Source of the DNA: Chamaecrista fasciculata
Taxonomy: Eukaryota > Streptophyta > Magnoliopsida > Fabales > Fabaceae
NCBI GenBank assembly: GCA_003254925.1
Contig: QANZ01029088.1
Location: forward strand, 236,256-300,255
Direction of reading: 5' to 3'
DNA: 64,000 bases
The notes below the pieces were generated by a model. The model worked only from the letters and a program-made list of their open reading frames with translations, did not search any database and was not told where the DNA came from. Each line of letters opens with the position of its first letter. Position 1 is the stretch's first letter. The translations under genes were made by a program, and so were the position numbers. This document shows, one piece after another, positions 54,569-64,000 of the stretch.

Positions 54569-55410
54569 ATAGGATTGATAAGAACAGAGGTTCTCAGAAA
54601 AGGAACAAATGACACAGTCTTCAAAGCTATTCCTATGACTATAAGAAGAAACATGAAGGAAATTAAAGCCATTAAGAGTATGACTTCAGCTTCATCCTTT
54701 AAAAGGGAAGAATCTATACTGAAATTATTCATTGGTTGCAACTTGCAACGAAATAGTCAAATACTTTGACTCTGAAGTCACCACTGGGAATGATGGCAAA
54801 TTATCATACAATTTGATATTAGAATTTGCTCCCAACGGTACACTTCATGAACTAATCAATGGCAGGCCAATATTGGAACGTCACGTTAGCATATACACAA
54901 GTATGATTCTCAAGGGGCTTTCTTGCATTCACAGAAACAATGTGGTGCATTGTGATCTAAAGCCCACCAACATACTTGTCTTTCCCAATACTAGAAGCAT
55001 TAATGAGAATGATGTTAAGTACAGATTGAAGATTACTGACTTTGGGAATTCAAGAACTGAAGAAGAAACAATATATCTGAATGGTTTTTGGAGACATCGA
55101 TTTAGAGGGACTCCGATTTACACTTCTCCTGAGTCTGTGAGATTAGGGATGATTGAGACTCCAATGGATATATGGTCACTTGGATGCATAGTGATTGAGA
55201 TGCTTACTGGTTCTCATGTTTGGTCTAAATTTGATACATGTGAAGATATTATGTTCCAACTTGTGATGAAGAATGAAGCACCACAAATGCCTTCTATGGT
55301 GACTCATCATTGTGTGGATTTCTTGAATAATTAAGTATTTCGAAATGGATCCTGCTAGAAGATGTACAGCTGACATGCTTCTCAATCATTCGTTCATTCT
55401 TAATTCAACT
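54569..55410 (+). pseudogene. Decayed duplicate of the MAPKKK-like kinase
   Basis: Nearly identical to 42901-43734 over most of its length, including HCDLKPTNIL, DFGNS and the SPES region. Four lesions are visible: the start ATG is ATA (54569-54571); a 7-bp duplication in ttgcaacttgcaac (about 54737) shifts the frame after the C-helix; a 4-base insertion (ttaa) near 55331 creates a stop after DFLNN; and the original stop codon is gone. An internal ATG at 54732 could open a 200-codon frame lacking the glycine loop and catalytic lysine, so kinase activity is not expected. Confidence 0.93.
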
Positions 55411-55762
55411 ATATCAATAACTACTTGAATCAAATCCATCTTCTCATTCGATCAGATAATGTTGGGTTCATAGTTATATATGTATTTCTAAATTCTTTTG
55501 CTGAGATGTATTAGATGTATTAAATGTATTAGAAGGTTTCAATTTACTACACTTGTAAGGTTCAATAACTTATATAAATATAATAAAATATTAAATTGAG
55601 TGTCTAATGCTATGATGATAAAGGATGACCCAAATATTTTATAATGGGCCCAATAAGTTAATAAAATATGAGCTTATATGTGTGGATACTCTGATGTAAT
55701 TTCTAATTTTATGATGAACAAAATTGGTAATAAGATGTTTTAATTTGTGCAAATATTCTAGG

Positions 55763-55916
55763 GTTATAGTCCCCAAATTGGGAGCAATGGTTTCTTCACT
55801 GATCTCCCATTATCAAGGAAGAGAGACTTTTTTGAGGAAAACTATTGTTCAACAATTTAGAAGACCAATAACCGAAAGATCTAAAGATTTTGATTACTAT
55901 ACGGAGAATTCAAGTA
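55763..55916 (+). other. Exon-like open frame in the inverted upstream segment
   Basis: The frame reads IVPKLGAMVSSLISHY, then QGRETFLRKTIVQQFRRP, and ends at tcaa|gtaagc, a good 5' splice donor. The reverse strand of the forward upstream copies shows the same frame: at 42540-42625 it starts with an ATG (MVPKLGVIVSFLISYHQG) and ends at a gtgagt donor; at 54130-54300 it is broken by stops and a T-run. Family unknown to me. It may be the remains of a divergent gene's first exon. Confidence 0.35.
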
Positions 55917-55977
55917 AGCTTTCACATTTTTTCTTGTTTTTTTTTTTAATTTTGATGCTTTGATATGATTGATTTTA

Positions 55978-56579
55978 GGTTTTGATGAACCTGGTTTTGG
56001 CCGGAGGGCTTTACCTGGTTCGATGAAGTAACTCTGGGTCGGAAGTCGCCTGTAAGTTAATGAATACACAGGGATGGCCCTGCGATTCACCTCCGATGCT
56101 TAAGTTAGTAAGAGTCTGAGCACAATAATCTCTGTAAAATAACTAGAGTGCGTACCTTTGCCCAGTATGAAGGGCTTGCCTTTTATACTGGTGGAGGATG
56201 ATCTGATGAGATCTTTCCATATTTGGTTGAATGGCTGACTGTGATCTCAACCAATTTGGCTGATCTAATTGTGATCTTCAGCTGATCTGATTGTGATCCT
56301 TGGCTCCCACGTACTTTTCTTTCTTGTGAGAATGCCTTAGTGGGCAAGGCGTTATTAATGAGGGAATCAATCAGGAGAATCCTGATTGACCTCTGATTGA
56401 TTCCTGATTGATCTGGCGATGTTTCCTTATTCGTCTTCATGTAGACGTCCTGCTGTTGGCGTTCTTGGCTGACGTAGGACCATTTGGCGTTCACGCCTGG
56501 GTGATCCCTTTGTTGGGCTTTGTCTGCTAATGGTCCGAGTCCTCTGGGCCTCCAAGTTATTGGGCCTATTATCAGGTTT
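55978..56579 (-). mobile_element. Solo LTR, minus orientation, exact 5-bp TSD
   Basis: 592-bp LTR (55983-56574), same family as 28155-28602 but longer. On minus it starts TGATAATAGGCCCAATAA and ends GGTTCATCA, with a TATA box in ccagtataaaaggc. Exact ggttt duplications flank it. It interrupts the right arm of the kinase inverted repeat. Confidence 0.9.
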
Positions 56580-57024
56580 TAAGTTTTAATTTAGGATTTT
56601 TCTAACACTCGTTTTCTTTAGAGCTTTATTTCAGCCGCATTAGTTAAAAATTTTATTTCTTTGTATTTGTTTTGCATGTAAAGCAAAAAGAGACTAAACT
56701 ATGAGAAGGATTTTGGTAGTATTTTATCAATGCTTTAATTTTTTATTGTAATTTTGTCATTAGTATTTTATATAAAAGTTGAAGTGTTAATTGTGTAAAT
56801 AATTACTGAGTGATGACTATATTTGTATTTGGGAAATGTGTTGTAAAGATGATTTAAGAATTTAAAATTATTTAAATAAATGTGTAATAATTATAATATT
56901 TTTTATAGTATAAATAGAATGATGAAATTTGTTTAGCTTTAGCTTTTCAAACGAAAGAGTTTTGTTTAGATTTGAATAGAATTTTGGTCAACTCTACCTC
57001 CGCATTATTCAATGATGGATCAGC

Positions 57025-57619
57025 TACATAATTAGGGGTATTTACGAGTTGGGTTAGATTGAGTTTAGAGCATGTTGGTTCAGGCTCACTAATTTATTTG
57101 GCGGGTTAGGTTAGGTTGGGTTAAAAAAAATAATTGAGTCAATTCAAATCAACCCAAACCAACAACCAAACAGTGGGGGTTGGTTTCGGTTAGGTTGACG
57201 GGTTGACCTATACTAATTTTTATTTTTTATTTTTTATGTATTTAGTTTATAAAAAAATTGGTCCCTCTTAATTTTTTTTTCTTTAATTTAGTCCTTTATA
57301 ATTTGTTTTTTATAGACTAAATTGAGAATAAAAATTATGAATTGACCAAATTGTAAAAATAATATTATTTGTGATATTAAAATATAATTTTAACTAAATA
57401 AAAAAATTAATTTTTTTTTTATTTAATATTTTTACGGGCCGACGGGTTGAGTAGGGTTGAGCCGACTCAAAATCTTGAAACCTGTGGCCTAACTCAAACT
57501 ACAACAGGCTCAATTTTTTAAACTCAAACCAACCCACTAGCCCAACTCAAACTAGTGGGTTGAGTTGGTTTTAACGAGTTAGCGGTTGGCTCAACCCAAT
57601 AAACACCCCTATACATAAT
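57025..57619. mobile_element. hAT MITE, 579 bp, exact 8-bp TSD
   Basis: The element at 57033-57611 starts taggggtattta and ends taaacacccctа-like sequence (aaacacccct then a). Exact tacataat copies flank it. The subterminal regions are inverted pairs built of gggttg/caaccc motifs. Confidence 0.9.
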
Positions 57620-58290
57620 ACATTCATTGGCCAAATAAAAAAAAAAAGGACCATCTCCATTTAATTACGATGTTATATGTTCTATTGGAACCTTCAATAA
57701 AAAAAATGTACTTGCCGCCATTCAACAATCAAACACAAAATCGAGCCTGCAAAGTAGATTTGAAATGTTCATTATATTTTGTAATTGCTTTTCTATTGAA
57801 GGTTCGATTTTGTGTACTTGCTTTTCAATAAAAAAAAATGTACTTGCCGCCATTCTATTGGTTCATCATATTTCAAAATGTTCAAATTCAATAGTTTGGG
57901 ATTAAAATGAAACATTTTACTAATATTTAAGACCAAAATGAATGAATTTGCAAACATTTAGGACCAATTTAAACATTTTAAAATATAATGGACCAAAATA
58001 AACATTAGGGCATACATTTAGGACGAAAATGACCCTTTTACCTAGTTTGAATATATCTGTCTCTTAATCATACATATCTCCTGCATACTTCGTAGACGAA
58101 GACAATACACCGAGTACCCTAGGCGTTTTAGCCTGAATGAGATCCACCCACCACCACCATCTCCACCATTTCTAACTATTTCGATTCTCAAGTCATTCCT
58201 TGCCTCCTTCTTCTTCTTCTTCTTCTTCTTCTCATAATCGGAATATCAGACACATACGTAGACGCAGTCACTGCCATAGCTACGTCCTCG
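57620..58290. other. Intergenic DNA and leader of the plastid-protein gene
   Basis: aaaatgtacttgccgccatt occurs twice (near 57705 and 57838). The part before 58291 is CT-rich with ccaccaccacc and cttcttctt runs, typical of a plant leader. Confidence 0.5.
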
Positions 58291-59103
58291 ATGGAGGCCC
58301 TCGCTGGACTTCACCATCGCCACCAACCACTATGGTCTTCCATCGATTACTGTTATCCTTCACTACCAAGATCTATCTCCTCCCATTTTCTCTCCCCACT
58401 ATCTTCCTCACCACTATCTTCCTCAATTAGAGCTTCATCTTCACCATCGCCCTCTTCATCTGACCCCCCTCGCCCTAATTTCCAAATCCCCCAAATCCCT
58501 TCGTCTCAATTCGTCGACCCTTTTTCCAAACCCTCCTCCTTCGTCACTCTAACTGCTGCATCGGCGTTATTTCTCTTAAGAATTTGTCGAAATGCCTCGA
58601 TTGAAAAGCCCATGACGTTAATATCCCCAATGGCTACCATCGAAGAATCGATTGCCGAGGAGAGAGAAATTGATGGGTTATCGGAGTGTAAACCCTATCG
58701 TGCTCACTCAATCATGTACTTGAAGCTCAAGGAAAAAATCCCAGTTGTTCATTCTTTCGCGAAAGTTAGACCAGATGATCAGGCTTGGCAGGGGTTGAAA
58801 TCGCAGGTTTTTAGCTGTAGCGAAGAGTTGGAATTGGTGAAGATTGGGTTTGAGGAGATACTTGAGAAAGATCCTTATTGTAACAAGTCCTATCATAGTC
58901 GTATACTTGAGTATCTGGAAATGGTTGATGAATGTATGGTCCTGTTGAAGAATATCAAGGTAGCAATGGATAAGTGTGAAAGGGAAGTTGGAGATTCAAA
59001 GTATTACTTGAGGTTCTTTAACACCCTGGTTGATCGAATAAAGGTCTTGGAGGGAGACATGCTTGATGCTTTGAAGTATTTTCAAGAACTTGAGCAAGAG
59101 TAA
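58291..59103 (+). CDS. Probable plastid protein, TPR-like helical domain
   Basis: A 270-residue product from a good ATG. Residues 1 to about 85 are Ser/Pro/His-rich without acidic residues, like a chloroplast transit peptide. A short hydrophobic stretch (FVTLTAASALFLLRIC) follows, then a charged helical region (LKLKEKIPVVHSFAKVRPDD, WQGLKSQVFSCSEELELVKI). The helical part recalls plant plastid TPR-like proteins of the SG1 / chloroplast-lumen-common type, where EALKxYQEL continues into a TPR. Here the frame stops directly after ALKYFQELEQE, so the protein may be C-terminally shortened. That likeness is from memory and moderate. The function is unknown. No introns are seen. Confidence 0.75.
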   Translation: MEALAGLHHRHQPLWSSIDYCYPSLPRSISSHFLSPLSSSPLSSSIRASSSPSPSSSDPPRPNFQIPQIPSSQFVDPFSKPSSFVTLTAASALFLLRICRNASIEKPMTLISPMATIEESIAEEREIDGLSECKPYRAHSIMYLKLKEKIPVVHSFAKVRPDDQAWQGLKSQVFSCSEELELVKIGFEEILEKDPYCNKSYHSRILEYLEMVDECMVLLKNIKVAMDKCEREVGDSKYYLRFFNTLVDRIKVLEGDMLDALKYFQELEQE

Positions 59104-60322
59104 GAAGAGAAATCTGTTCATAGGCCAATTAAAACTGTCTTTGATGATTCATTTTCGATACTTCCCGGTATATGCATGATTCAGCTTGTACTATGACTTC
59201 TGAAAGGTCTTTATTTGAAAAATATTAGCTTACAAAAGTTGATGTTGTACTGAGTAGAAGCCGGAAATTAAATCATTGGCTGAGGCATTGAGCTGAATCT
59301 CAATCACAATATGTATGTATAGTTAGGAAATGAACATGTGTACTAATAAATTGTGCCAGAAGCAATAACAAATAGTCCTTTTTTTTTTGGTATTATTGCC
59401 TTATGTTTGTCCTGTGCTTCTATAGTAGAACAGGCTAAGTTATGAAAATTGGGTCAATTCTTTTAAGCATTCTCAACTATGATTAATATTGTTGTAATTG
59501 CTTTGACTTTACAGTTTTCAGGTTTTACAATTCTGTTTCTGATTTTCGGAAGTGTAGGAAGTAGATTGTCCAAAATTTGCGTCCTATGTTGTCAGATTGT
59601 GTTGTTTCTAGAACTTGGACAGATCATTTTACTATGAGGTCCATGGCTTATTGACGAATTAATTTAATGACTTGCTCAAGACCTATCACAACGAAGTTCA
59701 ACCTTGCTGTATTAGCAGCCAAAGGATATCTGTTTGTCTGATAGGATTTGTAATCTGGACTTCAAATTTAGTAATCTAAATACAGATTCAACCAATGAGA
59801 GAGAGTCTGATCTTCCACCAAAAAGTGGCTACAAAGGTGAGAAGAATATGAGCAGTGAGGAATATATCATATATGATGCTTCGCACTTGCTGTCATTTGT
59901 TTTTTGATGGATGAATAAGAGATTTTACTTGCAATTTGGAGCTTGCCACTGATTCCCTGTTTTCCTTTAGAATGTTCTTTGACTTCTTTCTAGAACATGC
60001 TTTTTTGGTTGAGTGGGAGCTTTCAGTTGACATTGTATTTAACCTGCTTTACTGAAGGCCAGTTTCCTTTTCTCTCTGTTGGACTGTGTTGCAGGGGGCT
60101 TATATAGTTGATTAAGTTAAGTGAAATCTTAGAGATGCTTTGCTTTCACTTGTGAAAATTGTAGGCTCAACTTCCTTTGGCTAGGGACATGACCAAAGGT
60201 GTTTAAGAAGGTTTTCTTCTTCTGTGGGGATCATATATCATACAACCCTTTCTGTTTGTTTGTTTTTGGTGAGATTGATTCATAGAGTTTCATTACTTGT
60301 CTACAAATTATAGGATTTACCA
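59104..60322 (+). other. 3' flank, nothing recognised
   Basis: T-rich transcribed-looking sequence without long frames. It may be a long 3' UTR or an intron-like remainder of the preceding gene. No repeat or RNA gene identified. Confidence 0.45.
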
Positions 60323-60522
60323 TATTGAAGCATTGCATGTTTACTATATGAGCAAGTACATTGAATAAAGAAGCAACCCAAGCCTTATGTATTGTTAGTT
60401 GATTTGAAAATCAAGCAAGATTTAGTTAGAAGAAGAAATTGCAGAAGATTCATTGCCGATATACAATACCACCAGAGCTTGAAATGAAAGCTAATACAGT
60501 AATATTTCTTCGACCAATTATT
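60323..60522 (+). repeat. Duplicated 200-bp segment, first copy
   Basis: tgaagcattgcatgtttact through atttcttcga matches 61933-62125 closely (for example gttagttgatttgaaaatca and gcttgaaatgaaagctaa). The identity of the source is unknown. The kiwellin fragment is joined to its 3' end. Confidence 0.8.
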
Positions 60523-60692
60523 TGTGACTCAACCAAGGGGTGTGATGAAGACCATGATTACCAACCTCCTTGTCCTAACAACATTGTTGATGCTTCCAAG
60601 GCTGTTTGGAAAGCACTAGGTGTGCCTCATAATCAATGGGGTGGCTTGGACATTACTTGGACGGATACTAATTAATTAGTTGGAGACTTCTA

Positions 60693-60732
<40 letters not shown>

Positions 60733-60780
60733 ATCTTGTTATATTTCTATCTATCTCTATGTGTTAGTCTTATTTTACTT
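60523..60780 (+). pseudogene. Kiwellin 3' fragment
   Basis: It encodes the last 49 or so residues of kiwellin ([18 protein letters not shown], then [14 protein letters not shown]), nearly identical to the gene at 63351. The 3' UTR follows, including gtatgtatgatcttgtt and a (TA)n expansion. Signal peptide and most of the fold are missing. An ATG at 60484 in the neighbouring repeat stays in frame with it, but no function is expected. Confidence 0.92.
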
Positions 60781-60872
60781 ATATGTTGGATCTTTTGTAC
60801 TTCCATATACTTGAAAGATACTGTTATGCATTGAAGGTGATGAGCTTGAGCTTATATCATTCGGTGAACTGT

Positions 60873-60905
<33 letters not shown>
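60696..60905. repeat. Two (TA)n microsatellites
   Basis: Runs at about 60696-60722 and 60871-60905. The first lies within the duplicated kiwellin 3' UTR, where the intact gene has only a few units. Confidence 0.85.
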
Positions 60906-60907
<2 letters not shown>

Positions 60908-61312
60908 CTTTCAACATTTTATCTGTAGACTAATTGACTTTGTTATAGATTGAAGAATATTGTTTCCAAAGTAAAGATATAATTTCAAAACAAAGGGACA
61001 ACACAAGAAAAAAGTCAGGATCAAAATATATAAGGTCAAAACATTATATTAGTCATTGAAGTAAAGTGTGAATTCTATTTTGGTCCTTAAAATAATTTTC
61101 GTTCTATTTTGGTCTTTAAAGTTTTCAGATTTCAATTTTTTCCATTATATTATTAGTCCCTCCTTGAAGCATACTGTGAATTCTATGTTGTCCCTAAAAT
61201 ATTTTTCATTCTGTTACGGTCCTTAAAATTTTTAATTTATTCCATTATTAGTCCCTATCGTAATTCCATCTGACTTACATTTCATTTTGGTTCTAAAAGT
61301 TTCCTGTATCAC

Positions 61313-61935
61313 TGATAGCATATAATCAAGTATATAAATAATTTAGTTATAAGTAGTTAAGCCAGTTATATTGATTATCAGCCATAGAGTTCTATGTATA
61401 AAAATATCTTCAATCAATGCAAAACTCACTCAATTCCAATATGATGATACATTCACCATTTCATTCCTTCTCTTGAGTTTTCTCTACTTCTCTATTTCAT
61501 ATCATTAACATGGTACCAGAGCTAACGTCTGTGGCGATGGAGAATGTACAAGAAAACTATGCTGCTACTGCTCAAGTTCAGATTCCTTCAGCTCAGCCTT
61601 GGCTGCTGAGAACAAGTTTGCATCTTAGTGACTTTTAATCATCCGATTCCTATCAAACTTGAAGAAATGAATTTCTTGTCTTGGAAGAATCAAGTAGTGG
61701 CGATTTTGAAAGGCTACAAACTTAAAAAATTCTTGATGGAGGCTTACTTTATACCACCCAGAATTTTGTCGAAAGAAGATGAGGATAAAGGTGTGCTGAA
61801 TGGGGATTTCTTGAGTTGGGAAGAACAAGATTGTTTTCTGTTGCCTTGGGATTCTTTCTTCAATGTCACAAACTATGACAGATAGGGTAATTGGCTGTGA
61901 TTTTTTTTTTATGAAGTTTGGAGGAAAAAGAAAGC
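61313..61935 (+). mobile_element. Ty1/copia retrotransposon 5' remnant (LTR, PBS, partial gag)
   Basis: A probable LTR (tgatagcatataatc to catatcattaaca, about 61313-61510) has a TATA box in tgtataaaaat. The primer-binding site tggtaccagagc follows directly at 61511-61522. The frame at about 61628-61885 is gag-like: IKLEEMNFLSWKNQVVAILKG, LSKEDEDKG, FLSWEEQDCFLL. A frameshift near 61850 moves the rest (ILSSMSQTMTDRVIGC) to another frame. Homology stops at about 61932, where the 200-bp repeat begins. No integrase or RT remains. The LTR start is a best guess. Confidence 0.82.
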
Positions 61936-62130
61936 ATTGCATGTTTACTATCTAAGCAAGTACAGAGAATAAAGAAGCAACCCAAGCTTTATGTACTGTT
62001 AGTTGATTTGAAAATCAAGCAAAATTTGGAAAGAGAAATTGCAGAAGATTCATTGACGATACACAATGTCTCCTGAGCTTGAAATGAAAGCTAAAATAGT
62101 ATCATTTCTTCGATTAATTACTTTTGCTTC
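61933..62130 (+). repeat. Duplicated 200-bp segment, second copy
   Basis: Paralogue of 60323-60522, here not followed by kiwellin sequence. Confidence 0.8.
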
Positions 62131-62407
62131 TCTGAAAATTATGTTTTTAATGTTTTTTACTCAACTTTTTGGGTGGCTGATCTGCTTTAAGAACTTTTGA
62201 CAATGATCATCATTCAACATTCCAAGGGTGCATCTTCATCTGTTTTTACTTTTCATTGAGTGCAATCCAGATGGCGAATCATTATATGTTTATGACCATA
62301 AAAGTCTCTTATTTAACAGTAATTGCAGTAATTAACAGAAGCTTATCTACACGAAGGAATTACCACATTTGGAGGTGAAAACACCATGTGCAAATCTATC
62401 AATTTGA

Positions 62408-62471
62408 NNNNNNNNNNNNNNNNNNNNNNNNNNNNNNNNNNNNNNNNNNNNNNNNNNNNNNNNNNNNNNNN
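62408..62471. other. Assembly gap
   Basis: 64 unknown bases. Confidence 0.99.
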
Positions 62472-63276
62472 CCCTTTTTTTTTTATTGACACAGTTTTGT
62501 CAAAACAGGGCCTAATTATGATCAAGTTTTAACATACTTTGAGTTGTGAGTTTTGAGCTGTGCTGAGAACACAAATAATAATTTATTTAGGTTTCTTAGT
62601 AAAATTTTATCACCCAGTATTATATATTTTGGTAATTCTTTTAACACCTTAAAGATATCACTCTATAATACAAATCAGTATAATCTTGTTCAATAAGTTA
62701 GTAAAAATAAAAATACATTCTCTTCTTTTAATATTCGTTTAGATTAAACTATTGATCATTAAAGTAAATAAACCTTTAATATAAGTAATCATTAACATTT
62801 TAAACTTGCCATCACGGAAATCAGACGTATCTCACTAATATGAAATGGTAAAATTAAGAGAAGGAATATGACAAAGAAGTGTGCATATGATGTGGCGAAG
62901 CAAATGACAAACTAAAGGCTACTTGTCAATACTTTTATTATAATTAATTCATAATTGGCTTTGTTAACTCTCTTATTTTATATATAACAAGAACAAGATT
63001 GTTTTCCAAATATAATTACATTAGTTTGCAACGCAGTTTGAATTTAAACTCTCATTGCCTCAGATAATACATATTCACAGATATACATATTATTTTTCCA
63101 AAACCAACTTCAAAATTATTAACTTGAACAATACTAAATAGTAAATACTAATAATTAAATCCGTGCCCCCAAAGTTTTTCAGTACACATCAAATTGCATT
63201 ACACTCTAAAACTCTACCACTTCTGACTTCACTTTTAAACTATTTAGATACCACCCATTTCCTGTACCCATCACTC
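62472..63276. other. AT-rich upstream region of the kiwellin gene
   Basis: No gene or repeat recognised. It probably includes the kiwellin promoter. Confidence 0.5.
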
Positions 63277-63284
63277 TATAAATA
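63277..63284 (+). promoter_or_regulatory. TATA box of the kiwellin gene
   Basis: tataaata in ctctataaatacccaa, 67 bases before the ATG, giving a leader of roughly 35-40 bases. Confidence 0.75.
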
Positions 63285-63350
63285 CCCAATTCCATTTCTT
63301 TCTTTCACCACACAAAAGCAAAAGCACAAACACATAGAGGAAGAGAATCA

Positions 63351-63944
63351 ATGGAGACTAGTACTAATTTCTCAAGAGCATCAACATTCTTGTTGATCCT
63401 AATGGTGATCCTCACAAGTTGCTTATTACAATACTCTGAAGGTGCACAATTAGGACAATGTCGCCCCAGTGGGAGAATCAGAGGAAAGAAAGCACCTTCA
63501 GGACAATGCAATCGCGAAAATGATTCAGATTGCTGTGTAGAAGGAAAAATGTACACCACATATAAATGCTCACCACCAATTTCATCTCACACAAAAGCAC
63601 AACTTACTCTGAATAGTTTTGAGAAAGGAGGAGATGGAGGAGGCCCTTCAGAATGTGACAAACAGTATCATTCTGATGACACACCTGTTGTGGCACTTTC
63701 TACAGGATGGTTCAACAATGAGAGTAGATGTCTCAAAAATATCACCATAAGTGCCAATGGACGCAGTGTGGTGGCAATGGTGGTGGATGAGTGTGACTCA
63801 ACCAAGGGGTGTGATGAAGACCATGATTACCAACCTCCTTGTCCTAACAACATTGTTGATGCCTCCAAGGCTGTTTGGAAAGCACTAGGTGTGCCTCGCA
63901 ATCAATGGGGTGGCTTGGACATAACTTGGACGGATACTAATTAG
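63351..63944 (+). CDS. Kiwellin (secreted, ripening-related/grip22-like)
   Basis: Kiwellins are secreted, cysteine-rich double-psi beta-barrel proteins of the apoplast. Some members bind fungal effectors (maize kiwellin inhibits Cmu1 chorismate mutase). The 197-residue product has a signal peptide (about 1-31, [21 protein letters not shown]). An N-terminal cysteine-rich segment follows ([17 protein letters not shown], then [16 protein letters not shown]). The barrel core has [47 protein letters not shown] and the closing [14 protein letters not shown]. The length is normal and no intron is seen. The gene carries its own TATA box. A 3' fragment of a sister copy is at 60523, showing that the locus was duplicated. 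Whether it acts in defence or in fruit/seed development cannot be read from sequence. Confidence 0.95.
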   Translation: METSTNFSRASTFLLILMVILTSCLLQYSEGAQLGQCRPSGRIRGKKAPSGQCNRENDSDCCVEGKMYTTYKCSPPISSHTKAQLTLNSFEKGGDGGGPSECDKQYHSDDTPVVALSTGWFNNESRCLKNITISANGRSVVAMVVDECDSTKGCDEDHDYQPPCPNNIVDASKAVWKALGVPRNQWGGLDITWTDTN

Positions 63945-64000
63945 TTGAAGACTTCAAGTTTTATGTATATGTATGTATGATCTTGTTGTGTTTCTATCTA

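Larger units (their letters stand above)
54034..56606. repeat. Inverted repeat enclosing the decayed kinase copy
   Basis: The left arm (about 54034-54480, the upstream region) recurs reversed at about 55585-56606. Matches include tttgatatgattgat, the aagtaagctt/aagcttactt pair and gttagagaaaa/tttttctaac. The right arm is interrupted by the solo LTR at 55983-56574. Without it, both arms are about 430-450 bases. The intact kinase copy at 42901 has no such inverted partner. Confidence 0.8.

Noticed and set aside
54732..55334. 200-codon frame as a short functional kinase
   Set aside because: It lacks the glycine loop and catalytic lysine and is truncated before the C-lobe end; part of the pseudogene.
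56183..56494. 103-codon minus frame
   Set aside because: It lies within the second solo LTR; a chance frame.

Overview
The window is nuclear DNA of a flowering plant. It is AT-rich, its genes are split by GT-AG introns, and it carries a plant U5 snRNA gene, a plastid-targeted EPSP synthase, an F-box/PP2 gene, a Cf-type LRR receptor-like protein, a Golgi UDP-glucuronate 4-epimerase and a kiwellin. The style of genes and repeats suggests a eudicot. A legume is my guess and is not proven. About a quarter of the window is recognisable genes and their broken copies. Much of the rest is small non-autonomous transposons, many with readable target-site duplications (TSDs).

Layout. 0-3 kb: AT-rich DNA with a GC-rich foldback and two tiny Helitrons, the second abutting an LRR receptor-like protein gene (3.08-6.04 kb) broken by one internal deletion/frameshift. 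7.1-7.4 kb: a U5 snRNA gene with USE, TATA and 3' box. 8.4-10.1 kb: an intact three-exon F-box/PP2-B gene (minus). 10.2-16.1 kb: a dense belt of foldbacks, Mutator-like and hAT-like MITEs and a SINE. 17.3-18.6 kb: an intact intronless UDP-glucuronate 4-epimerase (minus).

21.7-48.6 kb: three EPSP synthase copies, all on minus. Copy 1 (21757-27027) has eight intact exons and a 525-residue product. Copy 2 (33377-38172) keeps all eight exons, but an 11-bp deletion in exon 8 destroys the DDHR motif and there are active-site substitutions. Copy 3 (about 44.6-48.65 kb) keeps only exons 2-5 in damaged form and is split by a 1534-bp TRIM retrotransposon. Copies 1 and 2 lie in a segmental duplication (about 21.1-29.4 kb and 32.1-40.5 kb). 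The duplication dates several insertions, because a solo LTR, a SINE and a hAT MITE are each present in one copy with an empty site in the other.

41.5-56.7 kb: a small MAPKKK-like kinase gene (42901-43734) and a decayed duplicate (54569-55410). The duplicate lies between inverted copies of its own upstream region, one interrupted by a solo LTR. 57-64 kb: a hAT MITE, an intronless gene for a probable plastid protein (58291-59103), a 3' kiwellin fragment fused to a repeated sequence, a Ty1/copia remnant, an assembly gap, and an intact kiwellin gene (63351-63944).

The genes do not form a pathway or operon. The main story is a plastid shikimate-pathway gene and a kinase gene that were locally duplicated, decayed and were colonised by transposons.
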